DNA of 64,000 nt from positions 637,765 through 701,764 of the forward strand of contig NZ_JAPWGY010000003.1 in NCBI RefSeq assembly GCF_027214005.1, in the 5' to 3' direction. Positions 17,655 through 26,109 of the stretch are shown here, piece after piece. The translations under genes and the position numbers were made by a program. This DNA is from Kiloniella laminariae (GTDB taxonomy: Bacteria > Pseudomonadota > Alphaproteobacteria > Kiloniellales > Kiloniellaceae). The notes beneath the pieces were generated by a model. That model saw nothing but the letters and a program-made list of their open reading frames with translations, was not told the origin of the DNA and ran no database searches. Positions within the stretch are counted from its first letter, which is position 1; each line of letters opens with the position of its first letter.

Positions 17655-18119
17655 TCAGGCAGCGTGACTTGTTGCAGTAGCACTCAAGAGCGCATAGATG
17701 CCATCATCGCTTTCTGTACCCCGAAGTTTTTCGCAAGTTGCAGAATCTCTCAAGAGTCGTGATACCCTGGCCAAGGCCTTGAGATGGTCTGCTCCGGCGG
17801 TTTCTGGTGCGAGGAGAAGACAAATGAGATCCACAGGCTGTTCGTCTATGGAATCAAAGTCTACTGGACGCTCCAGCTTGACAAAGAAACCATAAAGTCG
17901 GTCAAGATTTGGCAGCTTCCCATGGGGAATTGCGATTCCTTGCCCGATACCTGTCGTGCCAAGTTTCTCCCTTTCAATCAGAACATCAAAAATATCACGT
18001 TCTTCCTGTCCGGTAATTTCCGAGGCACGTTTTGCCATTTCCTGAAGCACTTGCTTCTTGCTGTTGGCACGCAAGCCGGCGGCCACAGCATTAGGGCCGA
18101 TAAGGTCGGTTATTTCCAT
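17655..18119 (-). CDS. ptsN: Nitrogen phosphotransferase IIA protein (EIIA-Ntr)
   Basis: 154 residues, one PTS_EIIA type-2 domain. The phosphorylated His66 lies in GIAIPHGKLPNL, and the N-terminal GPNAVAAGLRANSKKQVLQ helix is typical. It receives phosphate from PtsP and NPr and regulates targets such as potassium transport and sensor kinases according to its phosphorylation; no NPr gene is in the window. It is the last gene of the run lptC-lptA-lptB-rpoN-hpf-ptsN, 22 bp after hpf, followed by a terminator. Confidence 0.95.
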   Translation of the reverse strand: MEITDLIGPNAVAAGLRANSKKQVLQEMAKRASEITGQEERDIFDVLIEREKLGTTGIGQGIAIPHGKLPNLDRLYGFFVKLERPVDFDSIDEQPVDLICLLLAPETAGADHLKALARVSRLLRDSATCEKLRGTESDDGIYALLSATATSHAA

Positions 18120-18141
18120 AGTACAATCAGGTCTTTAACTG

Positions 18142-18735
18142 TTAATTTCCCTGACTTTTTGTTGGATCTACCCAGCCAATGTTTCCGTCAGAGCGACGGT
18201 AGATCATGTTCAGACCCCCGTGTTTGCTGTTGCGGAACATCATCGCGGGCAGATCTTCCAGGTCCATCCGCATCACGGCGAGACCTGCTGTCAAAGTCGG
18301 GATTTCTGTTGGCATCTCTGCCACAATCAAGGGGCTGTTGTCGTCGTTGTTCACGGCATCAACAGCGTCGTCTTGGTCTTCATCATGCTCGCCAGAAAGA
18401 ATATAGTGCTGGGCATGGGTTGCTTCCTTACCGCCTTCTGCGTGATCATCACGGAGCTTCCGCTTATGACGACGCAGGCGTTTTGACAGGCGTTCTGCAG
18501 CCAGATCAAATGCTGGATAAGGTTCGCCAGCCTCTCCATTGGCTTCGAGGCGAATATTTTTGCCAACATGGGCAACAATTGTTGCCCGGTAGAGATAGGC
18601 ATTTTTGGATAGGGTGACATTCACATCTATCGCGTCACCAAAATATTTATCCAGTGTTGAGGAAAGGTTTTCTTCGATATGTGTGCGCAGCGCGTCGCCG
18701 ACGTCGAGCTGCTTGCCTTTAACGGAAAGCTGCAT
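18142..18735 (-). CDS. hpf: Ribosome hibernation promoting factor, long form
   Basis: 197 residues. Residues 1-105 are the S30AE domain (QLSVKGKQLDVGDALRTHI, and VTLSKNAYLYRATIVAHV). An acidic linker (about 115-135, DEDQDDAVDAVNNDD) leads to the C-terminal dimerisation domain (about 140-197, with IVAEMPTEIPTLTAGLAVMRM and MIYRRSDGNIGWVDP). The long form pairs 70S ribosomes into inactive 100S dimers in stationary phase or starvation. It sits between rpoN and ptsN, the conserved order in proteobacteria. Confidence 0.95.
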   Translation of the reverse strand: MQLSVKGKQLDVGDALRTHIEENLSSTLDKYFGDAIDVNVTLSKNAYLYRATIVAHVGKNIRLEANGEAGEPYPAFDLAAERLSKRLRRHKRKLRDDHAEGGKEATHAQHYILSGEHDEDQDDAVDAVNNDDNSPLIVAEMPTEIPTLTAGLAVMRMDLEDLPAMMFRNSKHGGLNMIYRRSDGNIGWVDPTKSQGN

Positions 18736-18941
18736 GTGAACATATTCTCTGAATTGTTAAGGGGTTTTGTGTAATGACAATCCGTGCCATTCATGCCCCG
18801 CTATCTGGGGCGGCACCATAGTGTCGTCGTCTATTGGAGTCAAGGACAGTAGGTAGAACCATATTTTCCCTCCCGTTTTCGTAAACGACCAATGTAGTAT
18901 ATCACAGTCTTTGGCGCTGGGGAGACTTTGTTACATCTAAA

Positions 18942-20471
18942 TTATAAAGAGAGTGATTTTTCTCGACGTCTTTGTACGGATGATGAAATCCCGAGGGCTT
19001 CACGATATTTGGCCACAGTCCTCCGGGCAATGTCGATCCCTTCCTGTTTCAGCCTGGTCACGAGAGCATCGTCAGACAGGATTTTCTTGCTGTCTTCCTG
19101 ATCAATCAGGTTCTTGATTCTGTCGCGGACGGCTTCGGAAGAATGATTATTCCCGTCATCCCCCCCGATGGAGGAGGTGAAAAAGTACTTCATTTCATAA
19201 GTGCCGCGCGGGGTGACCATATACTTGTTCGACGTCACCCGGCTCACAGTTGATTCATGCATCTCGATAACTTCTGCAATATCCTTGAGGGTCAAGGGTC
19301 TGAGAGACTGGACACCCTTTTGCAGAAATTTCTCCTGTTGCCGGACAATTTCCGATGCAACCTTCATCACCGTGGTGGCGCGCTGGTGCAGAGCCTTTAC
19401 CAGCCAGTTTGCGGACTGGATCTGTTCGGAAATATAGGTTTTTTCCTCTTTGGTCCGGGCGAGCTGAGATACATTGTTATAATAGTGATTGTTGATCAGG
19501 ACCTTTGGCAGGGCGTCGGTATTAAGTTCTACATGCCAGCCCCCGGCCCGATCGGGCCTGACGATGACTTCGGGGATGACTGACTCCACATCACCGGTGT
19601 CAAAGGAAGCGGCTGGTCGCGGGTTTAAGGCCCGGATTTCGGCGATCATATCGGTTATGTCTTCGTCGTCGACATGACAGACCTTGCGCAAGCCGGCGAG
19701 GTCCCTTTTTGCCAGAAGATCCAGATTGTCGAGCAAGGCCTGGATGACTGGATCAAGCCGGTTTTTTTCCCGGAGCTGGATCGCAAGACATTCTGCGAGA
19801 TCCCGGGCACAGATTCCTGAGGGGTCAAAAGTCTGTAGTGTTTGCAAAACACTTTCGATCAACTCGATTTGGCACCCGAGCTGTTCGGCGAGCTCGCCAA
19901 GATCCGCTTTCATATAGCCGGATTCATCAAGGTGATCAATCAGGTGCAACCCGATGATCCGTTTTGTCGGGTCATCAATTTCCATCACCAGCTGCTCGCG
20001 AAGATGGGCGCTTAGTGTGACGGTTTCTTCCAGGCGATTTTCAAGCGAAAAGGACTCGTCATCAAATCGGGTATTGCCGCCTGGGCCCCAGCTGGAGAAA
20101 GCGGTGCTGTCTTCATTCCATTGGTTGTCAGGGCTGCTGTCGTAGTAGCTGTCAAAATCGGTGTCGAGGGGAGTCTGGTTACTATCCGGCAGGGTTTCCG
20201 CGTTTCCGAGCTCAAGCGAGTCGGGGGAGTTGCTGTCGTTGCCGGAAGAGGCTTCTGCGGCAGCATGAAGGTCGCCGGTTTCGCGTTCCTGCCTCTCGGC
20301 GTTACCCGTGCCGTCATCCCTGTCTAAAAGCGGGTTCTGTTCCAGTTCCCGCTGAACATATTCAGCCAACTCTATATTCGACAGCTGCAGTAATTTGATG
20401 GCCTGCTGCAGTTGCGGGGTCATGACGAGGCTTTGACTTTGCCTCAGTTCAAGTCTTTGAGATACCGCCAT
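18942..20471 (-). CDS. rpoN: RNA polymerase sigma-54 factor
   Basis: 509 residues, full length. The N-terminal activator-interacting region is Gln/Leu rich (LRQSQSLVMTPQLQQAIKLL). An acidic region II (about 50-130) is followed by the core-binding domain (SAHLREQLVMEI, DESGYMKADLGELAEQLGC, FDPSGICARDLAECLAIQL), the HTH (TLKDIAEVIEMHESTVSRVT, then NKYM), and the RpoN box ARRTVAKYREALGI that reads the -24 element. It directs transcription of nitrogen and other genes with AAA+ activators. lptB lies 10 bp upstream in the same run; a 206-bp gap with no gene separates it from hpf, so hpf may have its own promoter. Confidence 0.97.
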   Translation of the reverse strand: MAVSQRLELRQSQSLVMTPQLQQAIKLLQLSNIELAEYVQRELEQNPLLDRDDGTGNAERQERETGDLHAAAEASSGNDSNSPDSLELGNAETLPDSNQTPLDTDFDSYYDSSPDNQWNEDSTAFSSWGPGGNTRFDDESFSLENRLEETVTLSAHLREQLVMEIDDPTKRIIGLHLIDHLDESGYMKADLGELAEQLGCQIELIESVLQTLQTFDPSGICARDLAECLAIQLREKNRLDPVIQALLDNLDLLAKRDLAGLRKVCHVDDEDITDMIAEIRALNPRPAASFDTGDVESVIPEVIVRPDRAGGWHVELNTDALPKVLINNHYYNNVSQLARTKEEKTYISEQIQSANWLVKALHQRATTVMKVASEIVRQQEKFLQKGVQSLRPLTLKDIAEVIEMHESTVSRVTSNKYMVTPRGTYEMKYFFTSSIGGDDGNNHSSEAVRDRIKNLIDQEDSKKILSDDALVTRLKQEGIDIARRTVAKYREALGISSSVQRRREKSLSL

Positions 20472-20481
20472 AGGTTAACCT

Positions 20482-21264
20482 TTAGAGGCTAAACCTTTCA
20501 CCTAAGTAAACGCGACGTACATCGTCGTTATTGACGATCTCGCCAGGAGTGCCTTCCATCAGCACCATACCATCGTGAATGATATAGGCCCGATCTACAA
20601 TATCCAATGTTTCCCGTACATTATGATCTGTAATGAGGACCCCGATTCCCCGATCCTTGAGGTGCATGACCAGATCGCGAATGTCGCCAACCGCAATGGG
20701 ATCAATCCCGGCCAAAGGTTCATCAAGCAGAATAAAGCTGGGGTCAGATGCCAGCGCACGGGCAATCTCAACGCGACGTCGTTCGCCGCCCGAGAGGGCA
20801 ATGGCAGGTGTTTTGCGCAGGTGGGTGATGGAAAATTCGGCCATCAGGCTTTCGAGTTTGGCTTCACGTTTACTGCGAACCGGCTCGACAACTTCCAGTA
20901 CACCACGGATGTTCTGTTCAACGGTCAATCCCCTGAAGATCGAGGCTTCCTGGGGAAGGTAGCCGATACCCATCCGGGCCCGCCGATACATGGGCAGGTC
21001 TGTAATGTCCTGGTTGTCCAGGGTGACCCAGCCGGAATCCGGGGCCAGTAGCCCGGTGATGATATAAAAGCTGGTGGTTTTCCCAGCCCCGTTGGGGCCG
21101 AGAAGGCCAACGATCTCGCCGCGCTGGACCCGCATGGTCACAGCTCTGAGGACCGGGCGTTTCTTGAAGCTTTTCCCAAGGTTTGTTGCCATGAGCCCCT
21201 GATTGTCAGCAATCAAGGTTGGTTTGCTTTCCTGGTTCGCGGTATCGGGGTGCTTCTCAGTCAT
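20482..21264 (-). CDS. lptB: LPS export ABC transporter ATP-binding protein
   Basis: 260 residues. Walker [11 protein letters not shown]-loop region [18 protein letters not shown], signature [16 protein letters not shown], Walker [17 protein letters not shown], and switch His in [11 protein letters not shown] are all present. An extra ~25 residues precede the ABC domain. LptB drives LptFG to pull LPS from the inner membrane onto the LptC-LptA bridge; lptF/lptG are not in this window. It follows lptA by 49 bp and precedes rpoN by 10 bp. Confidence 0.96.
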   Translation of the reverse strand: MTEKHPDTANQESKPTLIADNQGLMATNLGKSFKKRPVLRAVTMRVQRGEIVGLLGPNGAGKTTSFYIITGLLAPDSGWVTLDNQDITDLPMYRRARMGIGYLPQEASIFRGLTVEQNIRGVLEVVEPVRSKREAKLESLMAEFSITHLRKTPAIALSGGERRRVEIARALASDPSFILLDEPLAGIDPIAVGDIRDLVMHLKDRGIGVLITDHNVRETLDIVDRAYIIHDGMVLMEGTPGEIVNNDDVRRVYLGERFSL

Positions 21265-21313
21265 TAATTTTTTTTGCCGTTAAAAGTGGTGCCGCGTAAA
21301 TATCTTTAAGCTA

Positions 21314-22141
21314 TCAGGGTTTCTTCTTTTTACTGGAGGGAAGGATGAGACCTGTCACGGGTTTCCCGCCTGCGCTGGTCAGTTTGCTGACACCTGTTGC
21401 AAGATTGAATTCGGCCTGGTCCCCGTTCATCTGGTTTTCCCCCTGGGTTATCTTGACATTCCCGATAAGGTTCGCCAACTCCTTCTTGACATAATAGATG
21501 CCTTTGTCGCCGGTCGCGTACTCTGACTTGGTTGCAACCCGTACATCCCCAAAGGCGTCAATGCGCTCGATTTCCAGTTTTTCCTGGGCATTTTTAACAA
21601 AGTGGGCTGTCAGAATGTTGCCGTGAACTCTTTTGTCTTCTCGGATGGCTACGGCATTGCCGCGGGCAACGGCGAGCTGCTTGGCTTCCCAGTATTCCAA
21701 GCTGTCCCTGGCCGTAATGGTGTCGGCCCCACTGATCATGCGCAGGTCTTTACCTGTGAGGACCATGACCTGCTGGTCTATGTCATAAACGCCATTGTCA
21801 CCATAAGCAGTTTCGCCAGGAGAGATGATCTGAACGTTACCAACCGCATCGACCCGGTAAATTTCGGTTCCACCTTCTGCGCCTTCACGGTAATGAGCAA
21901 TCAGTTGGTCGCCACGAACCTCCAGCTCGCCCTGAGCTGCCCGGGCGTTGCCACTGGCAACGTACTGTTTCTTGTCACGTCGCCATTCAATACCTTCGTC
22001 GGCATTGATTTCAAGAGGCTCTTTGCCTTGCCCCAGGCCTTCGGTCAATCCCTGGCCCAGGGATGGTGTGTGCGACGCAAGTGTCAGGAAGAACGCGATT
22101 GCGGCTGTGACCGGAAGAATGGCCGATGTTAAGCGCCTCAT
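21314..22141 (-). CDS. lptA: LPS transport periplasmic protein LptA
   Basis: 275 residues, longer than E. coli LptA (185). A signal peptide (1-29, ILPVTAAIAFFLTLASHTPS then LGQG) is followed by OstA-type beta-jellyroll repeats (LEINADEGIEWRRDKKQYVA, GDQLIAHYREG, GNVQIISPGETAYGDNGVYD, GDVRVATKSEYATGDKGIYY, GNVKITQGENQMNGDQAEF). The tail is lysine-rich. LptA links LptC to the outer-membrane LptDE. The start overlaps the lptC stop by 4 bp, indicating translational coupling. Confidence 0.9.
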   Translation of the reverse strand: MRRLTSAILPVTAAIAFFLTLASHTPSLGQGLTEGLGQGKEPLEINADEGIEWRRDKKQYVASGNARAAQGELEVRGDQLIAHYREGAEGGTEIYRVDAVGNVQIISPGETAYGDNGVYDIDQQVMVLTGKDLRMISGADTITARDSLEYWEAKQLAVARGNAVAIREDKRVHGNILTAHFVKNAQEKLEIERIDAFGDVRVATKSEYATGDKGIYYVKKELANLIGNVKITQGENQMNGDQAEFNLATGVSKLTSAGGKPVTGLILPSSKKKKP

Positions 22142-22851
22142 TTTTTTAACGTCTCCTGTGCGTCGGGAAGAATGACCAGTTGGCTCTTTCCGGTGAAAGT
22201 AATACGTTGTCCACGGTCTGTGATGACAAAACCCTCGGATACGACTGTGCCAGCTGGTCCGTGTCCATTGACTTCACTTTGCCCGTAGGCTGAGCCTGCA
22301 TTCACATCGATCATGGCTTCTTGTGTCATGATTTCAAAGCCCTGATCCTGAAAAATATTCACGTTTCCATCAAGGGTGAGGTATTTTGCGTCTTTGTCGT
22401 AGATCCCGGAACGGGCAGAAAGCGCGATCCAGCTGCCGTCATGTAACGAAATGTCGGCCTTGGGTAACGTGAGGAGAATTTCATTTTCCCGCTCCCGTGA
22501 CTGTTCCGCCAGATCAGCGATAATTGTGTAGGGTTGTTCCTGGTCATCAAGGCCAAGGTATTTAGGGTTGAGTGCGCTGAGCGTATCGGGCGTATCGCCA
22601 AGAATACTTTTGCCAATCGCTGTGCCTTCTGCAATCACCTGTTCCTCAAGCTGTGGCCAGACGATAACCAGCAGAATCAGGATGACGGCGAAAAAAGGGA
22701 GTGCGACTTTGGCGATGCTGACAAAGACACTGTACCCGTTCTTCCCGGAAAAACTGGGCGGCTTCACGGCTTCGAGGGGCGTCGCGACTACGGGGGCAGT
22801 CGCGGTCGACACCTGTTTTTTTGTGGGCGTTTTTGCGGGCATCTTTTCCAT
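22138..22851 (-). CDS. lptC: LPS export protein LptC
   Basis: 237 residues. A cytoplasmic Pro/Ala/Lys-rich stretch (1-45) leads to one membrane segment (VALPFFAVILILLVIVWPQL, about 48-68) and a periplasmic jellyroll with NPKYLGLDDQEQPYTIIADL and YLTLDGNVNIFQDQGFEI. This is the inner-membrane anchor of the Lpt bridge. It lies 6 bp after kdsD and overlaps lptA by 4 bp. The kdsC gene that often separates kdsD and lptC is absent. Confidence 0.88.
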   Translation of the reverse strand: MEKMPAKTPTKKQVSTATAPVVATPLEAVKPPSFSGKNGYSVFVSIAKVALPFFAVILILLVIVWPQLEEQVIAEGTAIGKSILGDTPDTLSALNPKYLGLDDQEQPYTIIADLAEQSRERENEILLTLPKADISLHDGSWIALSARSGIYDKDAKYLTLDGNVNIFQDQGFEIMTQEAMIDVNAGSAYGQSEVNGHGPAGTVVSEGFVITDRGQRITFTGKSQLVILPDAQETLKK

Positions 22852-22857
22852 TTTGCC

Positions 22858-23862
22858 TCAAGCAATTCCGGCGCGAAGACAGTCGTGGATGTGAATGATT
22901 CCAACTGGCCGCTGATTATCAGTGACAAAAAGGCTGGTGATGGAGCTTTCGTTCATCTGGCCCAATGCCTCTGCGGCGAGTGCGCTGGGGCGGGTGGTCT
23001 TGGGAGACGCTGTCATCACGTCTTCGGCTGTCATTGCAAGAATGTCAGCGTCCATATGCCGACGCAGATCCCCATCGGTTACGATCCCTTTCAGATGGCC
23101 CGTGGCATCGGTAACACCAATACAGCCGAAAGCCTTTTGAGTCATGATCAGGATGGTCTCTGACATGGGGGTGTGGCCGGGACAGAGCGGCAGGTCCTCG
23201 CCATGCATCAGATCGGATACCTTGAGCAGCTTTGTCCCGAGGGCTCCGCCGGGATGAAAGACCTTGAAGTCCTGTGCCTTGAAATCTTTTTGTTCCAGCA
23301 GGGCTACCGCAAGGGCATCCCCCAGCGCGAGAGACATGGTTGTCGAGGTGGTAGGGGCAAGCCCATGGGGGCAGGCCTCGGGCAGGTTCGGCAAGATCAG
23401 GGCGACATCCGCAGCTTCTGCGAGGGCAGAAACTTTGCGGCCAGTCATGGCAATCAACGGAATTCCATATCGGCGTGTATAAGTGATCAGATCACCCAGT
23501 TCAGCAGTGTTGCCGGAATTGGACATCGCTAGTACGGCATCACTGCGGGTGATCATGCCGAGATCCCCGTGGCTGGCCTCGCCGGGATGAACAAAGGAAG
23601 CGGGTGTGCCTGTCGAAGCCAGCGTGGCTGCAATTTTCCGGGCGATGTGTCCGCTTTTCCCCATGCCGGTAATGATTACACGACCCGTCACAGCCATCAG
23701 GATTTCGATTGCTTTCGTGAAGCTGTCATCCAGTCCCTGGCTTAAAGTGTGCAAGGCTGTGGCCTCCAGTTCAAGAACGCGCCTGGCCGAGACCAGGGCT
23801 TGTGAACTGCCAGGCTTTTGTCGTGGCATCTCTGGCTCGATATCGCGAACTCTATTGACCAT
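22858..23862 (-). CDS. kdsD: D-arabinose-5-phosphate isomerase, KpsF/GutQ family
   Basis: 334 residues. The SIS domain (about 45-180) has RVIITGMGKSGHIARKIAAT, a conserved Ser/Thr loop (FVHPGEASHGDLGMI), and SNSGNTAEL; catalytic residues include His in ASHGDLG. Two CBS motifs follow (from about 215, DLMHGEDLPLC, and from about 280, EDVMTASPKTTRP). It makes arabinose-5-phosphate, the precursor of Kdo for LPS. It heads the lptC-lptA-lptB cluster. KdsC and KdsA are not in this window. Confidence 0.94.
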   Translation of the reverse strand: MVNRVRDIEPEMPRQKPGSSQALVSARRVLELEATALHTLSQGLDDSFTKAIEILMAVTGRVIITGMGKSGHIARKIAATLASTGTPASFVHPGEASHGDLGMITRSDAVLAMSNSGNTAELGDLITYTRRYGIPLIAMTGRKVSALAEAADVALILPNLPEACPHGLAPTTSTTMSLALGDALAVALLEQKDFKAQDFKVFHPGGALGTKLLKVSDLMHGEDLPLCPGHTPMSETILIMTQKAFGCIGVTDATGHLKGIVTDGDLRRHMDADILAMTAEDVMTASPKTTRPSALAAEALGQMNESSITSLFVTDNQRPVGIIHIHDCLRAGIA

Positions 23863-24037
23863 TTTCTATACTTGCTACTCAGGCGTTCCATAGGAAGCGG
23901 TGGTTGGGTCCATGTCTGGACCATTGGTAACACGGAAAACATCAGCAAGTAAAACTGCCTCGCCGAGAAAATGCCGTTAAATGATGACCATATAAAGGCA
24001 CCAACCTGCGTGAAATTGTCCCAGCAAGAAATGGGCT

Positions 24038-24661
24038 TTACGCGTGAGCAAAGATATCGCTCTCGGGCCATCCGGCAAGATCGAGTTTGGCGCGCCAGGG
24101 GAGAAATTCAAAACAGGCTCGGGCCATTTCCAGTCGTCCCTCGCGCGCCAGTCTCTGATCGAGGATCTCGACCATTTTGTGGAGATACAAGACGTCAGAA
24201 GCAGCGTAGTTGAGCTGATCCTGAGAGAGGTCAGGTGAGCCCCAATCTGATGATTGTTGCTGTTTGGAGATATCGACACCAAGAAGCTCGCGGCAGAGTT
24301 CCTTGAGGCCGTGGCGGTCCGTATAGGTTCGAATGAGCTTTGAGGCGATTTTGGTGCAATAGACCGGATTACAGGTTACGCCCAGATAGCGTTCGATTGC
24401 GGCAAGATCAAAGCGGGCAAAATGAAAGATCTTGGTGACGTCCCTGTTCGTAAAAAGTGCGCGGAGATTGGGGGCGTCATAATTACCGTCTTTGAACTGG
24501 ACGAGATGGCAAACACCGTCTCCGGCGGAGAGTTGAACCAGGCACAGGCGATCCCGTGATAAATTGAGACCCATCGTCTCTGAGTCAACAGCAACGGAGC
24601 CTCCAAAGTCTACGCCGTCTGGCAGGTCTGTCTGATGCAGATGGATAGTTACTTCGCTCAC
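24038..24661 (-). CDS. rnd: RNase D-like 3'-5' exonuclease
   Basis: 207 residues, the short alphaproteobacterial form: exonuclease domain only, without the HRDC domains of E. coli RNase D. DEDDy residues are visible: the AVDSETMGL DxE, FHFARFDLAAIE Asp, and NYAASDVLYLHKM with Tyr and Asp. Such enzymes trim tRNA or other RNA 3' ends. GTG 24661 is chosen because GGGAGAG lies 5-6 nt upstream; the frame could extend 27 codons to an ATG at 24742 but that stretch has no similarity. A 175-bp gap separates it from kdsD on the same strand. Confidence 0.85.
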   Translation of the reverse strand: MSEVTIHLHQTDLPDGVDFGGSVAVDSETMGLNLSRDRLCLVQLSAGDGVCHLVQFKDGNYDAPNLRALFTNRDVTKIFHFARFDLAAIERYLGVTCNPVYCTKIASKLIRTYTDRHGLKELCRELLGVDISKQQQSSDWGSPDLSQDQLNYAASDVLYLHKMVEILDQRLAREGRLEMARACFEFLPWRAKLDLAGWPESDIFAHA

Positions 24662-24891
24662 GTGTCTCTCCCGGGTTGCCGTGTGGCACAGGACTGTTGA
24701 TGCCTGTTTCGCGTCGGTCTCGATTACAAATATGGGCTGCATTCTCTCTGGCGGGATGATTCTGTCAAGTGAACATCCGTCTTGTTGCCATGTTACTGCG
24801 GCTTGTTAGGAAAAAGCCAGCCCAATGCTGTATAGTATGCCTGTCGGGAGGGGCAGCCGCCTAGAACAGTCAGCACAACGGCAGGGTGAAG

Positions 24892-25848
24892 ATGCAAAAA
24901 CTGAAGCGAAGAGAAGAGCAGGTTGTAACGGTATTTGGCGGATCGGGTTTTGTTGGGCGTTACGTCGTCGCCCTGCTGGCACGGGATGGATGGCGGATCA
25001 GGGTTGCTGTTCGGGACCCGCAGAAAGCGGCTTTTCTGAAAGCCTGTGGAGATGTCGGGCAGGTTGTGCCGCTTGCTGTCGATGTGTCTGACCCGGCATC
25101 GGTTGCACGGATTGTTCAGGACAGTTCCGTGGTGATCAATCTGATTGGAATTCTTCTGGAGCAAGGGAAGCAACGTTTTGATCTGCTCCAGGCCAGGGTG
25201 CCCGGCACGGTTGCGGCGGCGGCGCAGAAGGCCGGAGCCAGGACCTTGATCCAGATGTCCGCTATTGGGGCTGATTTGAATTCCCCTTCCAGATACGGGC
25301 GGAGCAAGGCAGAGGGGGAGGTGGCGGCACGGGCGGCCTTTCCGTCTGCTGTGATTATCCGGCCCAGTATTGTTTTTGGTCCCGAAGATGATTTTTTCAA
25401 CCGCTTTGCCAGGATGGCGCAAGTCAGTCCGTTTTTGCCTCTCGTCGGAGGTGGGAATACCTGGTTTCAGCCAGTTTATGTTGGCGATGTGGCAGAGGCT
25501 ATCCGAAAGATTGTTCTGCATCCTGATAAATATTCAGGAGAGATCTATGAGTTGGGCGGTCCGAGGGTCATGACATTCCGGGAGTGCCTTGAGCTGTTAC
25601 TTCGGGAAGTCAGATTAAACCGGCTTCTGGTTGGTTTGCCTTTCTGGCTGGCAAGAGTGATGTCGGTTTTTATGACGGTTTTGCCTAACCCGCCTCTGAC
25701 GCTGGATCAGTTGAAGATGCTTGAGAAAGATAATGTCGTATCTGATCAGGCAAAACATCTTGAGGATCTGGGTGTAAAGCCGGTGGATCCGCATTTGATC
25801 TTGTCTGACTATCTTTCCCGTTATCGCGATGGTGGTAGGAAAAATTAG
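24892..25848 (+). CDS. NDUFA9-like NAD(P)-binding epimerase/dehydratase
   Basis: About 318 residues, an atypical SDR. The Rossmann start is VTVFGGSGFVGRYVVALLAR, then DVSDPASVARIV, LIQMSAIGADLNSPSRYGRS with YxxxK-like SRYGRSKAEGE, and IRPSIVFGPEDDFFNRF; VYVGDVAEAI and YELGGPRVMTFREC close the fold. This composition matches the complex I NDUFA9 subfamily common in alphaproteobacteria, whose exact bacterial role (complex I assembly or quinone-linked) is not settled. It starts divergently from rnd. ATG 24892 is favoured; a GTG two codons earlier is also possible. Confidence 0.85.
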   Translation: MQKLKRREEQVVTVFGGSGFVGRYVVALLARDGWRIRVAVRDPQKAAFLKACGDVGQVVPLAVDVSDPASVARIVQDSSVVINLIGILLEQGKQRFDLLQARVPGTVAAAAQKAGARTLIQMSAIGADLNSPSRYGRSKAEGEVAARAAFPSAVIIRPSIVFGPEDDFFNRFARMAQVSPFLPLVGGGNTWFQPVYVGDVAEAIRKIVLHPDKYSGEIYELGGPRVMTFRECLELLLREVRLNRLLVGLPFWLARVMSVFMTVLPNPPLTLDQLKMLEKDNVVSDQAKHLEDLGVKPVDPHLILSDYLSRYRDGGRKN

Positions 25849-25973
25849 TATCGACATAATTTAATGTTAAATAACTCTATGAAATAAAATATAAATAAAA
25901 GTCTCAAATCGGAACTAAAATAATTTTTAAACGCCATGTTTAATGGTGGTTTCCCGAGAAATTCTGGATGTGA

Positions 25974-26019
25974 TTGACATATAGGTCAAATGTGGTTACC
26001 TATATTGACTATCGGTCAA
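25974..26019. promoter_or_regulatory. Tandem palindromic sites upstream of gltD
   Basis: Two similar dyads, TTGAC-ATATAG-GTCAA (25974-25989) and TTGAC-TATCG-GTCAA (26005-26019), have centres about 30 bp apart, about three helical turns, so they face the same side. They lie 90-135 bp before the gltD start in an AT-rich gap of 260 bp that holds no gene. They look like binding sites for a dimeric regulator; which one is not known. Confidence 0.6.
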
Positions 26020-26109
26020 AGCTATTCATTTAAAGAATCGGGTATCAAGAGGCGTAAAGCCCTTTGCAAGCTACGGTATGGAGACTTGCGCCCGCTGCGG
26101 GAGAGATAC

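Noticed and set aside
25974..26019. CRISPR-like repeats before gltD
   Set aside because: Only two short palindromes occur; there are no regular spacers and no cas genes.
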